Shown piece by piece: positions 59,731-64,000 of a stretch of 64,000 nucleotides of DNA (the stretch's first letter is position 1; every line of letters begins with the position of its first letter). The stretch comes from Hirsutella rhossiliensis (taxonomy: Eukaryota > Ascomycota > Sordariomycetes > Hypocreales > Ophiocordycipitaceae). Position numbers and translations under genes: made by a program. The notes under the pieces are model-generated. The model saw only the letters and a list, made by a program, of their open reading frames with translations, was not told the origin of the DNA and searched no databases. The DNA lies in assembly GCF_020360975.1 (NCBI RefSeq), contig NW_025408670.1, positions 1,302,001-1,366,000 on the forward strand, read 5' to 3'.

Positions 59731-61490
59731 ATATAAGAGCCTATAAGTATTATAGAGTAAGTAATAGTATATATATAGGTACTATCTATAAGATAATATT
59801 AATAAGCTATATAGAGCTCTTTTATATATAGCTAGCCTATATATATAAGTATAGGATCCGGCCCTCTATATATAACTTATATAGCTTAGGCTATAGCCTA
59901 AGCCTATAACCTATAATAGTTAAAGACTCTTATATAATGCCCTCCTTTAAGCGTAGCGCGGCGCTACCTTATTAATAGCTTCTATACTATTAAGCCTATA
60001 CCGCTAGCTCTACCCTACCCTTTCTTATTAATTATACTAGCCCTACTAGCCCTATTATCCCCGCGCTTATTAGCTTAGGTAGCTATAACTTAGCTCTATA
60101 CTTATTAGCTAGCTAGCTATTTAAATAAGGGCGTAACCTATTATATATACCCTTAGGTAGCCGGCGGCCGGCCTAGACCTATATAAGCCTTAGGTTGCTT
60201 ATCCCTTTAGCCTTAAGTAGCTTCCTTTACTAAAGGGTATATAAGGCTATATCCCCTTTTCCTCCTTCCCTTCCTTTTCTTCTTTCTTTAACTATAGTAG
60301 TAGTAGTAATAAGTAAGTTCTGCTCTACTTAAAGCATTAGTTTATTCTTAGCTATATAGGCCGCTTTATTAATATATACTTATAGTAATAGCTATAGTAG
60401 TAATAATAGCCTTAATAATAATAATAACTTTAACTAATAAGTTCCTTGCCCTATAAAGTAAGAGGCCGTAATCTATAATACTAACTTCCGCGCTAAATAT
60501 ATCTACCTCCTCCTCCTCCGCCTTCTCTTTCTTAGAGTATAAGAGTCGTTCGTTAATGCTATACTAAGCACGGCTAACGATAGCTCCGCCGCTACCGCTG
60601 CTCCCGCCCGCGCCCCTACTACCGCGCCTACCGCCGCCGCTACTACCTCCGCTACGCTAGCTACCCTTACGTCGCCCTTTAAGGTAACGACGCCGTCCCT
60701 ACCGCTACCTATAACGCCCGGCCCTTTAGCCCCTACCTCTATCTCCGCTACCCTTATAAGTCTATAGTCGAGCACGTATAATAGGCGTTTTCCGCTAACC
60801 TCCTATAGTATAAGCGCTAAGTATAGGCCGGCGCCGCTTACTTGGCCCCTTATATATATTATACGTTATAGGAGCTTAATTACTCCGACTAGGTTAGGCG
60901 CCGCCGCGGCGGCAGCTACTACTAGTACGCGCGCGCCGGCCGCGCCTATAAAACGGCGCCTCCTATCCTACTCGCTACGGCGTCGGCTTAGAAGGCCGGC
61001 TTATATAGGTAGGCGCGGGGGGCTACTAAGAAGCGCCTTACCGCCGCCGCTACTATATACCATAACCTCTACGCCCTTAAGCGATAGGGCCTTATACTTA
61101 AGTAAGTTCTTACTCCTTTACTCCCTTACTTCTACTTTTAATATACTTAGTGCTAGGGATACCGCCTTCGTTGCTTTATCGGCGGTCCCTTTAGCCGTGC
61201 CCGCCTCCGCTACTACTACCGCCCCTACCGCTACTACTAACGCTAGCCGCTGCCCCTCTGCCTTTAGAGCCGCTGCCGCCGCCGACTAGCTTATAGGCTT
61301 AGAAGGCCGCCTTAGCGCCTTAAAGAGCGCCGCCGCCGCTAATAAGAGGGAGGAGGCTAATAAAGATAAGGATAATAATAATAATAATAAAAGTAATAGT
61401 AATAATAAGAAATAGGCTTAGGTAGTTTAAGGGCTTTACTTTATAATAAATACTATTTTTATCTCTACTTATACTATTATACTTATATTA
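59731..61490. other. RIP'd tract with a GC-rich, triplet-biased patch
   Basis: 60,500-61,370 is rich in GCC/GCT/CCG triplets and keeps many CG dinucleotides. Both strands give Ala/Arg-rich low-complexity frames, so none is convincing. It probably includes the 3' end or LTR of the chromovirus relic to the right, but no repeat partner is visible. TA and AAT microsatellites occur at 59,719-59,735 and 61,374-61,412. Confidence 0.4.
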
Positions 61491-61499
61491 CTATAACTA

Positions 61500-64000
61500 C
61501 CCCTTTTACTTTACTTACTTTATAGTCTTAGCTTAAGCTATTATTAGTAGTTTATTAGTTTATTATTCTTATCTACTAGTCTATATAGGGCCTTAAACTT
61601 ATTAAGGGTTATAGCTCTTATAAACTTATATATAGGTTCTTATATTAGGTTAAGGTACCCGCGCTACTTTGTAAGAACCTCTTAGCGTTTTCCCTAGCCG
61701 ACCTTTTTTTAATATATAGCCTATATCTCCTTAACCTTAAATTTATTATCTGCCTCTACCTTAATAGTAGGCGGTTAAGCGTCCGCTACTTCCTATCTAA
61801 GTAGCGGGTTAAAAGAAGCTTAGCGAAGGAGGTTAACGTTAATCTTATTATAGACCCCTATTAAAAGATTATTAAGCTCTACTATATATAGGCTAATAAC
61901 TCTTTATACCGTAAACTTTATATATAGCTAATCTAGCTTCTTCTTTAGCCGCGCTAACTTATAGTTATAAAGGTTAAGCTATACCTTATCTCTTACTATA
62001 AACCTATTTACTAAGGCCTTAGTCTTATTAGCGTACTACTCTTAATCTTATACTAAGGCGGCTATTATAGATTAATAGTATTCTATAGTTTCTTATAGCT
62101 TCTATATAAATATAAAGGCATAGCTCTTTAAGGACGAACTACTATATTACTCTACTACTATATTTATAGCGAATAGGATTAAGGAGGGCAGCTTAAAGCT
62201 ATACGTAGTAAAGAAGGAGGCTATCTTAATAAAGGCTTATAGTTTACTATTTAACGTAAGCTAGGCTATAAGGAGCTAGCGGTCTTAGTTTACTTAGTTA
62301 TAAGCTACTACTACCTATAAATACGCCTATACTTCCTAGTTAACCCTCTTAGGTCCCTTGTTAGTCTATAGGTAGTAAGCTATACTAAGTAGCTATATAA
62401 TCTAAAGTAGCTAGTATAGGTACTACTAAAAGCAGCTAGTTTAGTTCGATCCTTTATTACTTATAATAAAGGTCGGCTAGCTATATAAGCGGGCTTAGTA
62501 TTATAGGAAGCGCTTTATATAAGCTTTTATATCTATAGATAGTATTAGCTTTAGTACTATTAATTTACTAAGCTAGTTCTTAATTACCTATATATAGCGG
62601 TTACCGCCTTTTATAAGCGGAAGGTCTATTATAAAGTCTATCTATATATATATATAGAACCGGTTAGGCACTAAAAGCTACTTAAGTAACCTCTTAAGCT
62701 ACGCCCTTTAAATCTTAGTATAGTTATAGATATCGTAGTTATAAAGGAAGCGGCGAACGTAGTACTATAAGAGGGGCTAGTAAAAATCCCTCGTAAGGCC
62801 TACTACTATACCTTACTAGCTTAGGTAGCCTATAATACTAAAGTTATAAATAAGCTAAACTAGCTTCCCTTAGAGCTTATTTTATTTATCTAGCTTTAGT
62901 AGTCTATCCTTCTCCTTAGCTTTTATAGTATACGGCGCGCCTAGTACCTATAGTCTCCCCTATTAATATAAATGCCCTTATAGGTTAATATAATAGTTAG
63001 CTACTTATACCTTTAGCTTTATCTTTAAATTAAAGCGTTAAGCGCTAGACTTAATAGCGCGGCGTACGCTCTTATAAGTATAGTCTAGAAATAATATCCT
63101 ATCCTATAAGCGTTAAAGGACCTCGTCTTAAAACACCCGCGCTATATATACCCCTAGGCCGGTCTATCCTTCCTTACTAAGCTAAGGTAAAGGTATAAAA
63201 GAAAGCTTATCTATTAGTACCGCGCCTCCCTCTACTAAGGAAGCTTTAATATAAGTCTATAGCGCCTTTTATAGGATAAGCTATAGATCCTAGGCCTTAA
63301 TATCTACTCCTATTAGCTAGTCTTAATCCCTTTAAGAAAGCGCGTTTAGGATTATAAAGTCCTACCTTAGCTAGTACTTAATTAAGAAGTTAAAGTATAA
63401 GAGATACTTTACTTAATAAGCTTACCGCTTTAAGAGGTATTAATAGGTTATAAAGTACTTAAGGTTCTTATAGTCTATAGGAACCTTAAAGCTCTTATAG
63501 CTCTAAAGCTCCGCTTACTATTACTTAAGGTAGTTAATAATCGCTAGTATCTCTTTATTATAAATAGCGTAATTCCGCTCTACTAGGGTTAGCTTATAGG
63601 AGTAGAACGCTATTAGTTACTTCTACCTATTTATATTTTAAGAGAGCGTTCCTTTAAGTGCCTAGCCGCTATAGTCCGCTTTAACTAATATAGACCGGTC
63701 GAAGTCCTATTAAAGTAGTACTAGGGCTTATAAGAATAGGTCCTTAAGCGTATAGAACGCTCCTTTTTACGCGGGCCTTTAATAAAAGGCAGTCTACTTC
63801 TTAGTAATCTTATTTAAAGGTATTATAATATAGGAGAAGCCCTTAATAAATATCTTATAATAGTTCGCGAACCTAAGGAAGCTTTATATACCTATTTATA
63901 TAGTTAGGGCTACTTAGTCCTAAATCGCTTAGATCTTTATAGGATCTACTTATATACCTACGCCTATATAAATAATAAAGCCTAGGTACTTAACCCTCTT
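61500..64000 (-). pseudogene. Second chromovirus relic (RT end-RH-IN-chromodomain), RIP-inactivated
   Basis: The minus strand enters at the right edge inside RT: FANYYKIFIKGFS lies at about 63,840-63,880. RNase H at 63,480-63,700 reads ILVKADYSG(W)ALKGTLS, LVERNYAIYNKEILAIINYL and DYKNLKYFITY. The integrase core near 62,640 reads IDFIIDLPLIKGGNRYI, and the C-terminal chromodomain at about 61,560-61,720 has K(W)RGYL and EPIYKFI. Stops lie at former Gln/Trp codons. It is incomplete at the window's end. It is a different family from the 28-36 kb chromovirus. Confidence 0.85.

Noticed and set aside
60503..60775. Minus-strand Ala/Val-rich frame of 90 codons with a poly-Arg N-terminal side
   Set aside because: Low-complexity triplet-rich DNA gives open frames on both strands here; no family resemblance.

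Overview
The window reads as a gene-poor, transposon-filled piece of a filamentous ascomycete (Pezizomycotina) chromosome. About 1-39,900 and 55,560-64,000 are AT-rich and almost empty of CA/TG dinucleotides, while CG survives. Every old coding relic there has TAA/TAG where the family has Gln or Trp codons, plus Cys to Tyr and Asp to Asn changes. This is the signature of repeat-induced point mutation (RIP). Between them lies a roughly 15.5-kb island (about 39,906-55,560) of ordinary composition.

Layout. 1-3,690: unresolved RIP'd repeats. 3,720-8,000: Ty1/copia relic (+). 8,444-19,238: an unidentified repeat (repeat X), split by a Tad1-like LINE (-, 12,958-18,950). 19,527-21,400: a small non-autonomous LTR element. 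21,665-25,995: second, uninterrupted copy of repeat X. 28,179-36,031: a complete but RIP'd Ty3/gypsy chromovirus with 469-bp LTRs and GGCTA target duplications, carrying an antisense zinc-cluster-like gene. 36,048-36,443: four exact 99-bp tandem units. 39,130-39,560: end of another copia relic.

The island. A small gene on the minus strand (start codon 51,112, stop 40,465) encodes an 88-residue predicted secreted protein with a signal peptide, dibasic sites and a 12-residue Asp run. Its reading frame is split after codon 20 by a copia element (40,677-51,052, target duplication GAATG, 158-bp LTRs identical). One LTR of that element is split by a gypsy chromovirus (40,708-46,125, target duplication GTATG, LTRs 233 and 235 bp). 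Neither young element shows RIP. Next to them is a pseudogene of a fungal CbxX/CfqX-type AAA+ ATPase (51,846-53,990). It is followed by a mosaic of pogo, hAT and gypsy-gag fragments between two inverted copies of a 282-bp repeat.

55,860-64,000: RIP'd gypsy gag (-), a long inverted repeat (MITE-like), a pogo/Fot1 transposase relic (+) and a second chromovirus relic (-) running off the right edge.

The story is layered: old insertions silenced by RIP, then recent insertions that escaped it, one of which broke a secreted-protein gene whose exon halves, TATA box and poly(A) signal can still be read. All assignments come from reading translations and repeats by eye; no database search was made.
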